Source: a virus. Taken from it: a DNA stretch of 20,850 bases. Positions 1 to 6,214 of this stretch are shown piece after piece. The notes under the pieces were generated by a model. The model made no database searches. It saw only the letters and a program-made list of their open reading frames with translations, and was not told the origin of the DNA. Made by a program: the position numbers and the translations under genes. The stretch covers positions 1 through 20,850 of IMG/VR virus record IMGVR_UViG_3300046530_000140. One strand, given 5' to 3'. Numbering within the stretch: position 1 is the stretch's first letter; the number at the start of each line of letters is the position of its first letter.

Positions 1-333
1 ATCGGCACCGATCTGTTGGCCGCTGACAAGGCCAAGCTGTACACCAAACAGGGTGATACCCCGTCCGAGAAAGAACGCATCGAGAATGCCCAGGTCATCT
101 CGACTTACGGTGGTCTGCCAGCGTTCAGTGTGCCGAACTTCCCGGTCAACGCGGTGCTGGTCACCAGCTGGGACAACCTGTCGATCTACTACCAGGACTC
201 CAGCTGGCGTAAGCAGACGGTCGATAACCCGAAACGCTCCCGCGTCGAGGACTACAACAGCCGCAACGAAGGTTATGTGATCGAGCAGCTGGAGAAGATC
301 GCTCTAACCGAGAACGTGGAGCTGGTGGCGTGA
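1..333 (+). CDS. N: Major capsid protein, P2 gpN family (3' part)
   Basis: C-terminal 110 codons of the coat protein; the frame is open to base 1, so the true start lies outside the window. The protein builds the icosahedral head. The segment VTSWDNLSIYYQDSSWR followed by DNPKRSRVEDYNSRNEGYVIE is the typical end of P2-family capsid proteins, where a conserved Asn-Leu-Ser-Ile-Tyr strand precedes a basic stretch and an acidic tail. The stop overlaps the GTG start of the next gene by three bases, matching the P2 order N-M-L. Family assignment rests on recognition of this C-terminus; the proteolytic and scaffold-related regions cannot be seen. Confidence 0.9.
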   Translation: MGTDLLAADKAKLYTKQGDTPSEKERIENAQVISTYGGLPAFSVPNFPVNAVLVTSWDNLSIYYQDSSWRKQTVDNPKRSRVEDYNSRNEGYVIEQLEKIALTENVELVA

Positions 334-1052
334 GCCTGGCCTTGGCGCACAAGCGCCGCACTCTGGCTATGGGAGTGACCGCCGTTGCTGCTGCCCTCTC
401 GGGTGCGGCCATGGCGTACACCCCGGCCGATGCGCTGAGCAGCCCAGCCAATGCCCGCAAGCACCTGTTGCTGCAGGAAGCGGCACTGGACCAGGACCTG
501 GAGCGCATCAGTGCTATCAATGGTCTGGCCGGACGTCAGGCGCTCAAGCGGGAGGAACTGCTGCCCAAGTACCAGGAATACGTCCAGCGCTACTGCGAAT
601 CGGGGCTGAATATCCCCAATCGCGTTGCAGTGCAGGTCATGGTCTGGCTGTTCGACACCGTGCAGTTCGATGACGCCCTGGAACTGGCGGACTTCCTGAT
701 GGAACAGGGCCAGCAAATGCCGGAGCGCTTCAAGCGCCGGGATATTCAGACCTTTGTTGCTGACGCCGTGTGTGAGTGGGCCTACGCCGAATACGCCGCC
801 CAGCGCAGCCCTGAGCCGTACCTTTCCGATCTGCTGCCACGTGTTGACGGCGAATGGCAACTGACGGAGCAGATTCCCAGCAAGTACCACAAGTTGATCG
901 GCATGCGCGCCATGGAGGCGAAGCAGTGGGAAGTCGCGCTTAAGCACTTCGAGCGCTCGACCGAACTGTACGCCCAGGCCGGTAACAACACCCGCATCAA
1001 AGAGGTCCGCAGGGCCCTCGAAAAACAACAAGCCACACCGGCTTCCGAATAA
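330..1052 (+). CDS. M: Terminase small/endonuclease subunit, P2 gpM family
   Basis: Predicted 240-residue protein. In P2, gpM acts with the ATPase gpP to recognise and cut cos DNA during head filling. The start is GTG overlapping the capsid stop, with a GGAG-like site about ten bases upstream. A basic N-terminus (HKRR near residues 7-10) is followed by an alanine-rich stretch and then the helical body typical of gpM, including YVQRYCESG and VMVWLFDTVQFDDALELADF. The C-terminal part (KQWEVALKHFERSTELYAQAG) resembles a TPR-like helix pair and ends in a charged tail. Length and position directly after the capsid gene match the family. A 98-base gap follows, the largest gap before the terminator. 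Confidence 0.88.
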   Translation: MSLALAHKRRTLAMGVTAVAAALSGAAMAYTPADALSSPANARKHLLLQEAALDQDLERISAINGLAGRQALKREELLPKYQEYVQRYCESGLNIPNRVAVQVMVWLFDTVQFDDALELADFLMEQGQQMPERFKRRDIQTFVADAVCEWAYAEYAAQRSPEPYLSDLLPRVDGEWQLTEQIPSKYHKLIGMRAMEAKQWEVALKHFERSTELYAQAGNNTRIKEVRRALEKQQATPASE

Positions 1053-1150
1053 CCGACTACCCCCCCAGCGGGGACCTGTGGAAGTGAGCCGTCCATTTAT
1101 GGATTAGTCCCACTGAAAACAGGCTCCCCGCCCTATTTGAGTGTCCAGCA

Positions 1151-1615
1151 ATGAGCGGCTTTTCCGGGAAACCCACCACCTTTGTGGAGCAAGCGATCGA
1201 GAACGACGGCTTCTGGCCGAACCTCTCCGTGGCTGAGTTCCAGAAGGGTTACCGCCTGCCGGCGGAGTACCTGGTAGACATGCTGGCCACTGATTTGGCC
1301 ACGGCGATGGCCGAGGTCAATCGCGACCTCGCTGAGCGAAAGGCTGGATGGCAAAACGCAGGCGTCACCACAGTGGAATCTGCTGACCCTATGGTGCTGC
1401 CGGAGCGCACATTTCACGCAGCGACGTACAAGCGCGCTGTGTATTGCCGCGCCAAAGCCACCTTGCTGACTCAGTTCGCCACCGTGACCCGCCGTGAAAG
1501 CGCGGAAAACACCGGCAAAGAACTGCCTGAGCGCGGTGAAACCTTCCTGGAGTTCAGTCAGCAGGCTATTCGGTCGCTGCAAGGCCGTGGCCGCATTACG
1601 GCGGCACTCCTGTGA
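1151..1615 (+). CDS. L: Head completion/stabilisation protein, P2 gpL family
   Basis: Predicted 154-residue protein. P2 gpL plugs and stabilises the filled head and prepares it for tail joining. The sequence shows a short N-terminal segment, then DGFWPNLSVAEFQKGYRLP, which is typical of the family, followed by a helical region and a C-terminal part with GETFLEFSQQAIRSLQGRGR. Position after M and before the tail completion gene matches P2 order. The ATG at 1151 has only a weak upstream ribosome site (TTGAGTG); no better in-frame start is visible. Its stop TGA overlaps the next GTG start by four bases, so translation of the two is probably coupled. Confidence 0.85.
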   Translation: MSGFSGKPTTFVEQAIENDGFWPNLSVAEFQKGYRLPAEYLVDMLATDLATAMAEVNRDLAERKAGWQNAGVTTVESADPMVLPERTFHAATYKRAVYCRAKATLLTQFATVTRRESAENTGKELPERGETFLEFSQQAIRSLQGRGRITAALL

Positions 1616-2058
1616 TCAAACTTCGCGCCCTCACCACATTCCTGATCGAGCGCCAGCTGGTGCTGCCGGAGCAGCTCGACAGCTGGACCAACCAGGTGAA
1701 CCTGGAGCTGATCTGGAAGCCCGACATCGGCGGTTTGCACATGGGGGATATGCGTTACAGCGCCACCATTGAGCTCGAGAGTTTCGCCGATCACCCCGGG
1801 CGCTTGATGGCATTGGTGGGCAGTTGGCTGGAAGGCAACGACCAGGACCGCGACGAACTGCCGGCGCCGAAGTTCGACATCACCATGCTCGACGACGACC
1901 TGGCTGACGTAGACATCACCCTGGAGTTCAACGAGCCGCAATACCTGGCCGAGGATCCCACTGGCGAGATCGTGGCGTTTGGCAAGACCTGGGCATTTGT
2001 CCCGTTTGATTTGTGGATTGCTGAACACGGCGAGGTATCGAGCCTTGGCCGGTCGTAG
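1612..2058 (+). CDS. R: Tail completion protein, P2 gpR-like
   Basis: Predicted 148-residue protein starting at GTG in the GTGA overlap with L. P2 gpR is needed to finish the head-proximal end of the tail. The sequence shows the family's N-terminal LRALTTFLIER, an aromatic middle (NLELIWKPDIGGLHMGDMRYSA) and the acidic LDDDLADVDITLEF region followed by a short C-terminus. In P2 a lysis cassette separates L from R; here they are adjacent, as in HP1/K139-type relatives. Its 3' end overlaps the following gene by 14 bases if that gene starts at TTG 2045. Confidence 0.8.
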   Translation: MIKLRALTTFLIERQLVLPEQLDSWTNQVNLELIWKPDIGGLHMGDMRYSATIELESFADHPGRLMALVGSWLEGNDQDRDELPAPKFDITMLDDDLADVDITLEFNEPQYLAEDPTGEIVAFGKTWAFVPFDLWIAEHGEVSSLGRS

Positions 2059-2728
2059 CACCTTCGAGCTCGATGCCCGGGGCTACCTGGGCGTGCGCGA
2101 GCAGCTGGCGTTGCTCAGCCTGCCGCCACAGCTGCGCCGACGCCTGCTGAACAACGTCACCAAGCGCGTGCGGACGATGAGCCGTAAGCGTGTGCGCGAT
2201 CAGCAGAACCTCGACGGCACCCCGTTCGAAGCGCGCAAAGGCACCGGCAAGGGCAAAAAGAAGATGGAAGCGGGGCTGGCCAAGCTGATGTTGGTCACCC
2301 GCGTGAGTCCCGATGAAGCCGAGCTGGGCTGGCGGAATGCCCTGACCAGTTGGGTCGCGGCGCAGCAGCACAACGGCGTCAGCGAGCGCCGCACCGCCGC
2401 CCAGATGAAGCGCTGGAACAACGTTCCCGCCGGACTGGCAGCCACGGAAAAGCAGGCCAAGCGCCTGCGCCGGCTGGGCTTCAAGGTTCGCCAAGAGGGC
2501 AAGAAATCCCTGTCCCGGCCATCAGTGGCCTGGATTCAAGAGCATGTGAACTACGCCAAGGCCGGACTGCTGATCCGCATCCTGGACGACGAAAAAGCCG
2601 AAAGCAGCGGCGCGCAAAGCTGGGAGATCACCTTGCCAAAGCGCCAGTTCATCGGCGTCAGCACCGAACGAGACACCGGCTTGCTGCTGAACCAGGTGCT
2701 CCAACAAATCCTTAATTCACCCCGCTAG
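2045..2728 (+). CDS. S: Tail completion/virion morphogenesis protein, P2 gpS-like
   Basis: Predicted 227-residue protein. P2 gpS works with gpR in tail completion and joining. The chosen start is TTG 2045 because a GAGG site lies nine bases upstream (2032-2035) and the protein then begins in the conserved LAGRSTFELDARGY region. An upstream TTG at 1979 would add 22 residues that lie entirely within the R gene. The body is strongly basic (KRVRTMSRKRVRDQQN, KGTGKGKKK) with the C-terminal segment around residues 197-215 (WEITLPKRQFIGVS) that marks phage virion morphogenesis proteins. It overlaps R by 14 bases and ends 11 bases before the sheath gene. Confidence 0.78.
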   Translation: MAGRSTFELDARGYLGVREQLALLSLPPQLRRRLLNNVTKRVRTMSRKRVRDQQNLDGTPFEARKGTGKGKKKMEAGLAKLMLVTRVSPDEAELGWRNALTSWVAAQQHNGVSERRTAAQMKRWNNVPAGLAATEKQAKRLRRLGFKVRQEGKKSLSRPSVAWIQEHVNYAKAGLLIRILDDEKAESSGAQSWEITLPKRQFIGVSTERDTGLLLNQVLQQILNSPR

Positions 2729-2739
2729 CGAGGCACTGC

Positions 2740-3855
2740 ATGGCACTCGGCAAAGTCAGCGTAAACAATCTCAATCTGGGCCAGGGTGCCGTGACTGAGA
2801 TCGAACGCTATTTCCTATTTATCGGCGTCGGTGCGAAGAGCGTCGGCCAGCTGATTCCCTTGAACACCGACAGCGACCTGGACAGCGCCCTGGGCATTCC
2901 TGCCAGTGACCTGAAAACCCAGATCACTGCCGCCAAACTGAACGGCGGCGATCGCTGGGCCTGCCTGGCTGCGCCGATCGCGGCCGACGGTGATTGGTCC
3001 GACGCACTGGAATACGCCCAGCAGCAGGGGTTTTCGGTGGAGGCGGTGGTCATCACCAAGCCGGTGACCGCTGCAGCGCAGCTGTCGGCCATGCATGACG
3101 CCGCCATCGAGCTGAACAACGTCTACGGCCGTCGGGCTTTTGTGATGGCCGCGAGCGCGGGCATCACCGCGCTGCAGACGTGGGATCAATATCTGATCGC
3201 GCAGCGGGCCATCACCGCAAATCTGGCCGCGCCGCGTGTCCTGGTCGTACCGCAATTGCACGGCAATGACCTGGGCGTGTTGGCGGGTCGTTTGGCCAAC
3301 GCGGCTGTGAGCATTGCCGACAGCCCGATGCGTGTGGCGTCCGGCGCAGTGCTGGGCTTGGGCGCAATTCCTTCCGACGTTGACGGCGTGCCGCTGCCAT
3401 CGGCGATCCGTTCCGAACTGGATAAGGCGCGGTTCTCTGTGTCGCAGACCTATCCCGATTACCCGGGCGTGTTCTGGGGCGACGGCAACATGCTCGATGC
3501 ACCGGCCAGTGACTTCCAAGTGGTCGAGTACCTGCGTTTGGCTGACAAGGCCGCTCGCCAGGTGCGCCCGCTGCTGATCCGTCGCGTGGCCGATCGCCGA
3601 TTGAACAACACCCCCAACAGCATGGCCGCCGCCATCAGTGCGCTGATGAAGCCCCTGCGCCAGATGGCCAAGTCCGTCACGTTCGCCGGCCAGGTGTTCC
3701 CTGGTGAGATCGAGGCACCCAAGGACGGCGACATCGTCCTGGTGTGGCTCAGCAAAACCAAAGTCGAGGTTTACATCAAGATCCGGCCGCTCAACTGCCC
3801 GAAAGACCTGACGGCCAATATCGCGCTCGACCTTTCCAACGACGAATCGGAGTAA
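2740..3855 (+). CDS. Contractile tail sheath protein (DUF2586 family)
   Basis: Predicted 371-residue protein with a CGAGG ribosome site ahead of the ATG. It is the contractile sheath that surrounds the tail tube. The family is recognised from the N-terminal ALGKVSVNNLNLGQGAVTEIERY and the C-terminal block containing GQVFPGEIEAPKDGDIVLVWLS, which closes with KVEVYIKIRPLNCPKDLTANI as in DUF2586 sheath-like proteins of K139-type phages. The sequence is clearly diverged from P2 gpFI, and this supports the HP1/K139 affinity. The following gene, the tube protein, starts six bases downstream, as is usual for sheath-tube pairs. Confidence 0.8.
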   Translation: MALGKVSVNNLNLGQGAVTEIERYFLFIGVGAKSVGQLIPLNTDSDLDSALGIPASDLKTQITAAKLNGGDRWACLAAPIAADGDWSDALEYAQQQGFSVEAVVITKPVTAAAQLSAMHDAAIELNNVYGRRAFVMAASAGITALQTWDQYLIAQRAITANLAAPRVLVVPQLHGNDLGVLAGRLANAAVSIADSPMRVASGAVLGLGAIPSDVDGVPLPSAIRSELDKARFSVSQTYPDYPGVFWGDGNMLDAPASDFQVVEYLRLADKAARQVRPLLIRRVADRRLNNTPNSMAAAISALMKPLRQMAKSVTFAGQVFPGEIEAPKDGDIVLVWLSKTKVEVYIKIRPLNCPKDLTANIALDLSNDESE

Positions 3856-3861
3856 CCCCCT

Positions 3862-4311
3862 ATGTCACGTATTGGCGGCAAGAACTTCGACGTGAACCTG
3901 GGCGATCTACTGGTCCACGTCGAAAGCTGCACCCTGGATATCACGGACAACACTGCCGTGGCGCAAAGCCGGGGCGTACCCGACGGCCACGTCGATGGCG
4001 ACGTGGCGGCCAGCGGGGAAATGGAGTTCGACACCAGCAACTTCAATTTGCTGATCGAAGCTGCACGCGCTGCCGGCAGTTTTCGCGAGCTTGAGCCCTT
4101 CGACTCAGTGTTCTTCGCCAAAGCCGGCGAGGAGGAACTGCGCGTTGAGGCCTTCGGTTGCAAATTGAAGGTCTCCAGCCTGCTCAGCATCGACCCGAAA
4201 GGCGGCGAGAAGTCCAAGCACAAGGTGCCGTTTGACGTCACCAGCCCGGACTTCATTCGCATCAACGGCGTGCCTTATCTGGCTGCTGCCGAGATCGAGG
4301 GCCTGCGCTGA
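3862..4311 (+). CDS. Tail tube protein (DUF2597 family)
   Basis: Predicted 149-residue protein immediately after the sheath gene, with GGAG about nine bases upstream of the ATG. It is expected to polymerise into the inner tube of the contractile tail. The opening MSRIGGKNFDVNLGDLLVHV and the following LDITDNTAVAQSRGVPDG are characteristic of DUF2597 proteins; the rest alternates beta strands (GEMEFDTSNFNLLIEAAR, VEAFGCKLKVSSLLS), consistent with a tube beta-barrel. The functional call combines family recognition with gene order (sheath then tube); P2 gpFII similarity is not obvious by eye. Confidence 0.72.
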   Translation: MSRIGGKNFDVNLGDLLVHVESCTLDITDNTAVAQSRGVPDGHVDGDVAASGEMEFDTSNFNLLIEAARAAGSFRELEPFDSVFFAKAGEEELRVEAFGCKLKVSSLLSIDPKGGEKSKHKVPFDVTSPDFIRINGVPYLAAAEIEGLR

Positions 4312-4523
4312 TGGTCTGCCCGTTCGATCGTGCCCAGGCGCTGGAACAACGCCAGCGTGAACAGGCGATTACCGCCCAACTCGCCAAGGCACGTCCGACC
4401 GGGCCGAGCCGCAGCCATTGCCTGGAGTGTGACGAGCCGATCCCGGAGAAGCGCCAAGCGCTGGGTGGCATCACTCGTTGCACGCCGTGCCAATCCCTTT
4501 TCGAGCAAGGAAAACGCCGATGA
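4311..4523 (+). CDS. TraR/DksA-type zinc-finger protein
   Basis: Predicted 70-residue protein whose ATG shares one base with the preceding stop. It contains CxxC at residues 37-40 and a second CxxC at 57-60, separated by a loop with PIPEKRQALGGITR. This is the zinc finger of the TraR/DksA family, which binds the RNA polymerase secondary channel. The N-terminal half is a short Gln/Arg-rich helix, much shorter than the DksA coiled coil and more like TraR (about 73 residues). Related small proteins are common in P2/HP1-type phages at this place. A role in modulating host transcription during late growth is plausible but inferred. It overlaps the endolysin gene by four bases. Confidence 0.8.
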   Translation: MVCPFDRAQALEQRQREQAITAQLAKARPTGPSRSHCLECDEPIPEKRQALGGITRCTPCQSLFEQGKRR

Positions 4524-4912
4524 GCACCATTACCTGGCCGCACTTCGCCGCGGCTGAATTGCGCTGCAAGTGTGGCAAGTGCAACAGCACCGGCGCCGAG
4601 ATGGATCCGGCGTTCATGGCCGAGCTGGTGACCCTGCGTCAGCAGTTTGGCCGGCCCATGGCACTGAGCAGCGCTTACCGCTGCCCGAAACACCCGGTGG
4701 AGGTGAACAAGCCTGCACCAGGTGAGCACTGCACCGGCCTGGCGGTTGATGTGCGCTGTCGTGGTGAAGACGCAGTGGAGATCCTGCGCCTGGCCATGAA
4801 CCTGAAGTTCACCCGCTTCGGCATCAGCCAGCGCGGTAACGCTCGTTTCCTGCACCTGGGCATGGCGCCGGCCGGTGGCCGATTCCCCAGCCCCGCGATC
4901 TGGAGCTACTGA
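4520..4912 (+). CDS. Endolysin, M15-type D-Ala-D-Ala peptidase
   Basis: Predicted 130-residue zinc peptidase expected to cut peptidoglycan cross-links at lysis. Visible zinc-ligand pattern: H70 and D77 (EHCTGLAVD, the HxxxxxxD motif) and H112 in FLHLG; SSAYRCP at residues 50-56 is the conserved substrate-site block. The N-terminal CKCGKC (residues 16-21) is common in phage and Mu-like M15A members. There is no signal peptide, so a holin would be needed for export. The ATG at 4520 sits in an ATGA overlap with the zinc-finger gene. Endolysin genes in P2 lie between X and R; here the gene lies between the tube and tape-measure genes. Confidence 0.82.
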   Translation: MSTITWPHFAAAELRCKCGKCNSTGAEMDPAFMAELVTLRQQFGRPMALSSAYRCPKHPVEVNKPAPGEHCTGLAVDVRCRGEDAVEILRLAMNLKFTRFGISQRGNARFLHLGMAPAGGRFPSPAIWSY

Positions 4913-5149
4913 ATGCACCGCAACCGTAAACAGTTGCTCGTACCTGCTGGCGTGCTGATGGCGGTGCTTCTCATGCAATGGGACAGCTTCGCCGAGTACT
5001 TCGAGGGCTCCTATGCGGACGACGTGGCAATCGTCGCTGGGGCGTACTGCCTGGCCCCTGAAAAGTGGCGCGGCATGTTCCGTCAGGTGATCGATGACGC
5101 TGCTGCGCCGAACAAGATCCGTGTGGAGTGCGCCGCCGATGGCCTTTAG
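4913..5149 (+). CDS. Small membrane or exported protein, lysis block
   Basis: Predicted 78-residue protein that starts directly after the endolysin stop. Residues 1-6 are basic (MHRNRK), followed by a hydrophobic stretch (about residues 8-21, LLVPAGVLMAVLLM), which makes a signal anchor or uncleaved signal peptide; the remainder is soluble and contains two cysteines. Placement next to the endolysin suggests a lysis function such as a holin partner or spanin subunit, but no family motif is recognised and a single membrane segment with a sizeable outer domain is not diagnostic. It overlaps the next gene by 11 bases. The reading frame is certain from spacing; the function is unknown. Confidence 0.6.
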   Translation: MHRNRKQLLVPAGVLMAVLLMQWDSFAEYFEGSYADDVAIVAGAYCLAPEKWRGMFRQVIDDAAAPNKIRVECAADGL

Positions 5150-5501
5150 GAGCGAGCTGGTCGTCAAGGCCGTGAAGGGCACCAAGCAATGGCAGCTGAT
5201 CAGGCCGCTGTTCTACCTGACGGCCAGCAACAAGCTGGTGACGGTGCCCAAGTGCTACCGCACCGACCTGGCCAGCGTGCCCCGGCCGGTCTGGTGGTTG
5301 ATCCCGCGTGACGACGAGTGCGCCCGGCGCCCATCGGTGGTGCACGACTTCATTTACACCCATGGCACCTGGACCTTCACCAAGGCCGAGGCTGACCAGA
5401 TCTTTTATGACGCCTTGCTCGAGGAGGGCATGCCCAAGCCTCTGGCCTGGCTGATGTACGCCGCCGTCCGGATTGGCGGGCGTGGCAACTGGAGCGCGTG
5501 A
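5139..5501 (+). CDS. DUF1353 family phage protein
   Basis: Predicted 120-residue protein. The ATG at 5139 lies in the end of the preceding gene; it gives the usual family N-terminus (FRSELVVKAVKGTKQWQL). The family signature is clear: YRTDLASVPRPVWWLIP at about residues 37-53, then RRPSVVHDFIYTH with the conserved VVHD, followed by ADQIFYDAL. DUF1353 proteins are frequent in phage lysis and tail regions; their biochemical role is not established. Its location in the small-gene block between endolysin and tail chaperone fits that pattern. An upstream ATG at 5094 would add 15 residues inside the neighbouring gene and is less likely. Confidence 0.8.
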   Translation: MAFRSELVVKAVKGTKQWQLIRPLFYLTASNKLVTVPKCYRTDLASVPRPVWWLIPRDDECARRPSVVHDFIYTHGTWTFTKAEADQIFYDALLEEGMPKPLAWLMYAAVRIGGRGNWSA

Positions 5502-5502
5502 A

Positions 5503-5760
5503 ATGGAGCTTTCAGCCATGGCCGTGAGCGTACTGCTGATGCTGACCGAACTGGTTCTCACCGGTGTGGTGGGCTTTCAGATGTACCTCTTCAAACAGAT
5601 CAGCGCGGCCCGTCGTGAGCACCTGGAGTTTCGTATCGAGGTCGCCGAGCGATACGTGCGGGCCGAGCACATCGACAAGGCCATGGAAAAGCTGGAAGAC
5701 CGGCTGGAACAACGCCTGCAGCACCTTTTTAACCAACCCCCACAACGGAAAAGAACATGA
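5503..5760 (+). CDS. Small membrane-anchored coiled-coil protein
   Basis: Predicted 85-residue protein with one hydrophobic segment near residues 6-28 (AMAVSVLLMLTELVLTGVVGF), then a heavily charged helix (RREHLEFRIEVAERYVRAEH and KAMEKLEDRLEQRLQHL), and a basic tail. The topology of one N-terminal anchor plus a long helical domain resembles inner-membrane spanins and some tail-associated membrane proteins, but no family is recognised. The ATG at 5503 follows the DUF1353 stop by one base and its own stop overlaps the chaperone ATG in ATGA. I consider an i-spanin or accessory lysis role possible, not shown. Confidence 0.6.
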   Translation: MELSAMAVSVLLMLTELVLTGVVGFQMYLFKQISAARREHLEFRIEVAERYVRAEHIDKAMEKLEDRLEQRLQHLFNQPPQRKRT

Positions 5761-6044
5761 GCGAAAAACGCGATATCACCCTGGAAGTCGGCACCCAAGA
5801 ATTCACCTTCACCCTGACGCCCCAGGACGTGACCAAGTACTTCAACGCCGTGACCGCCAACAACAAGGTGGCGCCATCCCACAACCTGCTGAGCAACACC
5901 GTCGTGGCCGAGCAGCGCGCCGATCTGCGCACGTTGTTGGCCAACCCGGTGATGACCATGCAGATCGCCGGTGCCCTGCTCGAGGAGTACGCGCCGGACG
6001 TTGAGATCATCGTAAAAAAGCACTCGACCACGCTGAGCGCCTGA
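5757..6044 (+). CDS. E: Tail assembly chaperone, short form (E-like)
   Basis: Predicted 95-residue protein made by normal decoding. In P2-type and lambda-type phages this protein, with its frameshifted longer form, coats the tape measure during tail tube assembly and is absent from virions. It begins with beta-rich DITLEVGTQEFTFTLTPQDV and KYFNAVTANNKVAPSHNLL, typical of phage tail assembly chaperones just before the tape measure. The ATG overlaps the preceding stop. Codons 86-88 (GTA AAA AAG) contain the frameshift site described separately. Gene position next to the tape measure strongly supports the call. Confidence 0.82.
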   Translation: MSEKRDITLEVGTQEFTFTLTPQDVTKYFNAVTANNKVAPSHNLLSNTVVAEQRADLRTLLANPVMTMQIAGALLEEYAPDVEIIVKKHSTTLSA

Positions 6045-6208
6045 GCGAGGACGGACTAGGTCAGCTGCTGGCCTTGTCCAGTCGCTGGCTACCTGGTCAG
6101 GAGCCCACACCCGAGGTGATGGGCACGGCCAAGTGGCTGGAAGACGAACACTGGAAACGCATGGAAATCGCCGTGGCTAACGGCATCGCCCATGCTCTGA
6201 ACGGATAA
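5757..6208 (+). CDS. Tail assembly chaperone, frameshifted long form (E+E')
   Basis: Fusion made by -1 frameshifting at 6014-6020. Zero-frame decoding to codon 88 is followed by codons from 6020 in the -1 frame, giving about 150 residues and ending at TAA 6206-6208, six bases before the tape measure ATG. The added part is open and protein-like: AERLSEDGLGQLLALSSRWL, then PEVMGTAKWLEDEHWKRMEI and ANGIAHALNG. It has no credible start codon of its own with a ribosome site, and it fills what would otherwise be an empty 170-base gap. This matches the P2 E/E+E' and lambda G/GT arrangement. The extension probably contacts the tube protein; that is known from lambda and inferred here. Confidence 0.78.
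6014..6020 (+). promoter_or_regulatory. Programmed -1 ribosomal frameshift site, A AAA AAG
   Basis: The heptamer AAAAAAG sits in the X XXY YYZ phase relative to the E frame (GTA AAA AAG). This is the same slippery heptamer used by E. coli dnaX. After a -1 slip both lysyl tRNAs re-pair with AAA AAA and reading continues from 6020 without a stop until 6206. A short hairpin is possible with CGCT 6031-6034 pairing AGCG 6044-6047; I could not fold the region to judge its strength. Confidence 0.8.
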
Positions 6209-6214
6209 AAACAC

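Noticed and set aside
273-1031. Long minus-strand frame opposite the terminase gene
   Set aside because: It is antisense to M with Gln/His-rich composition typical of the reverse frame of GC-rich genes.
1053-1150. CCCC-AGC-GGGG hairpin in the gap between M and L as a terminator
   Set aside because: The stem has four base pairs, a three-base loop and no T run; the downstream genes continue in the same direction.
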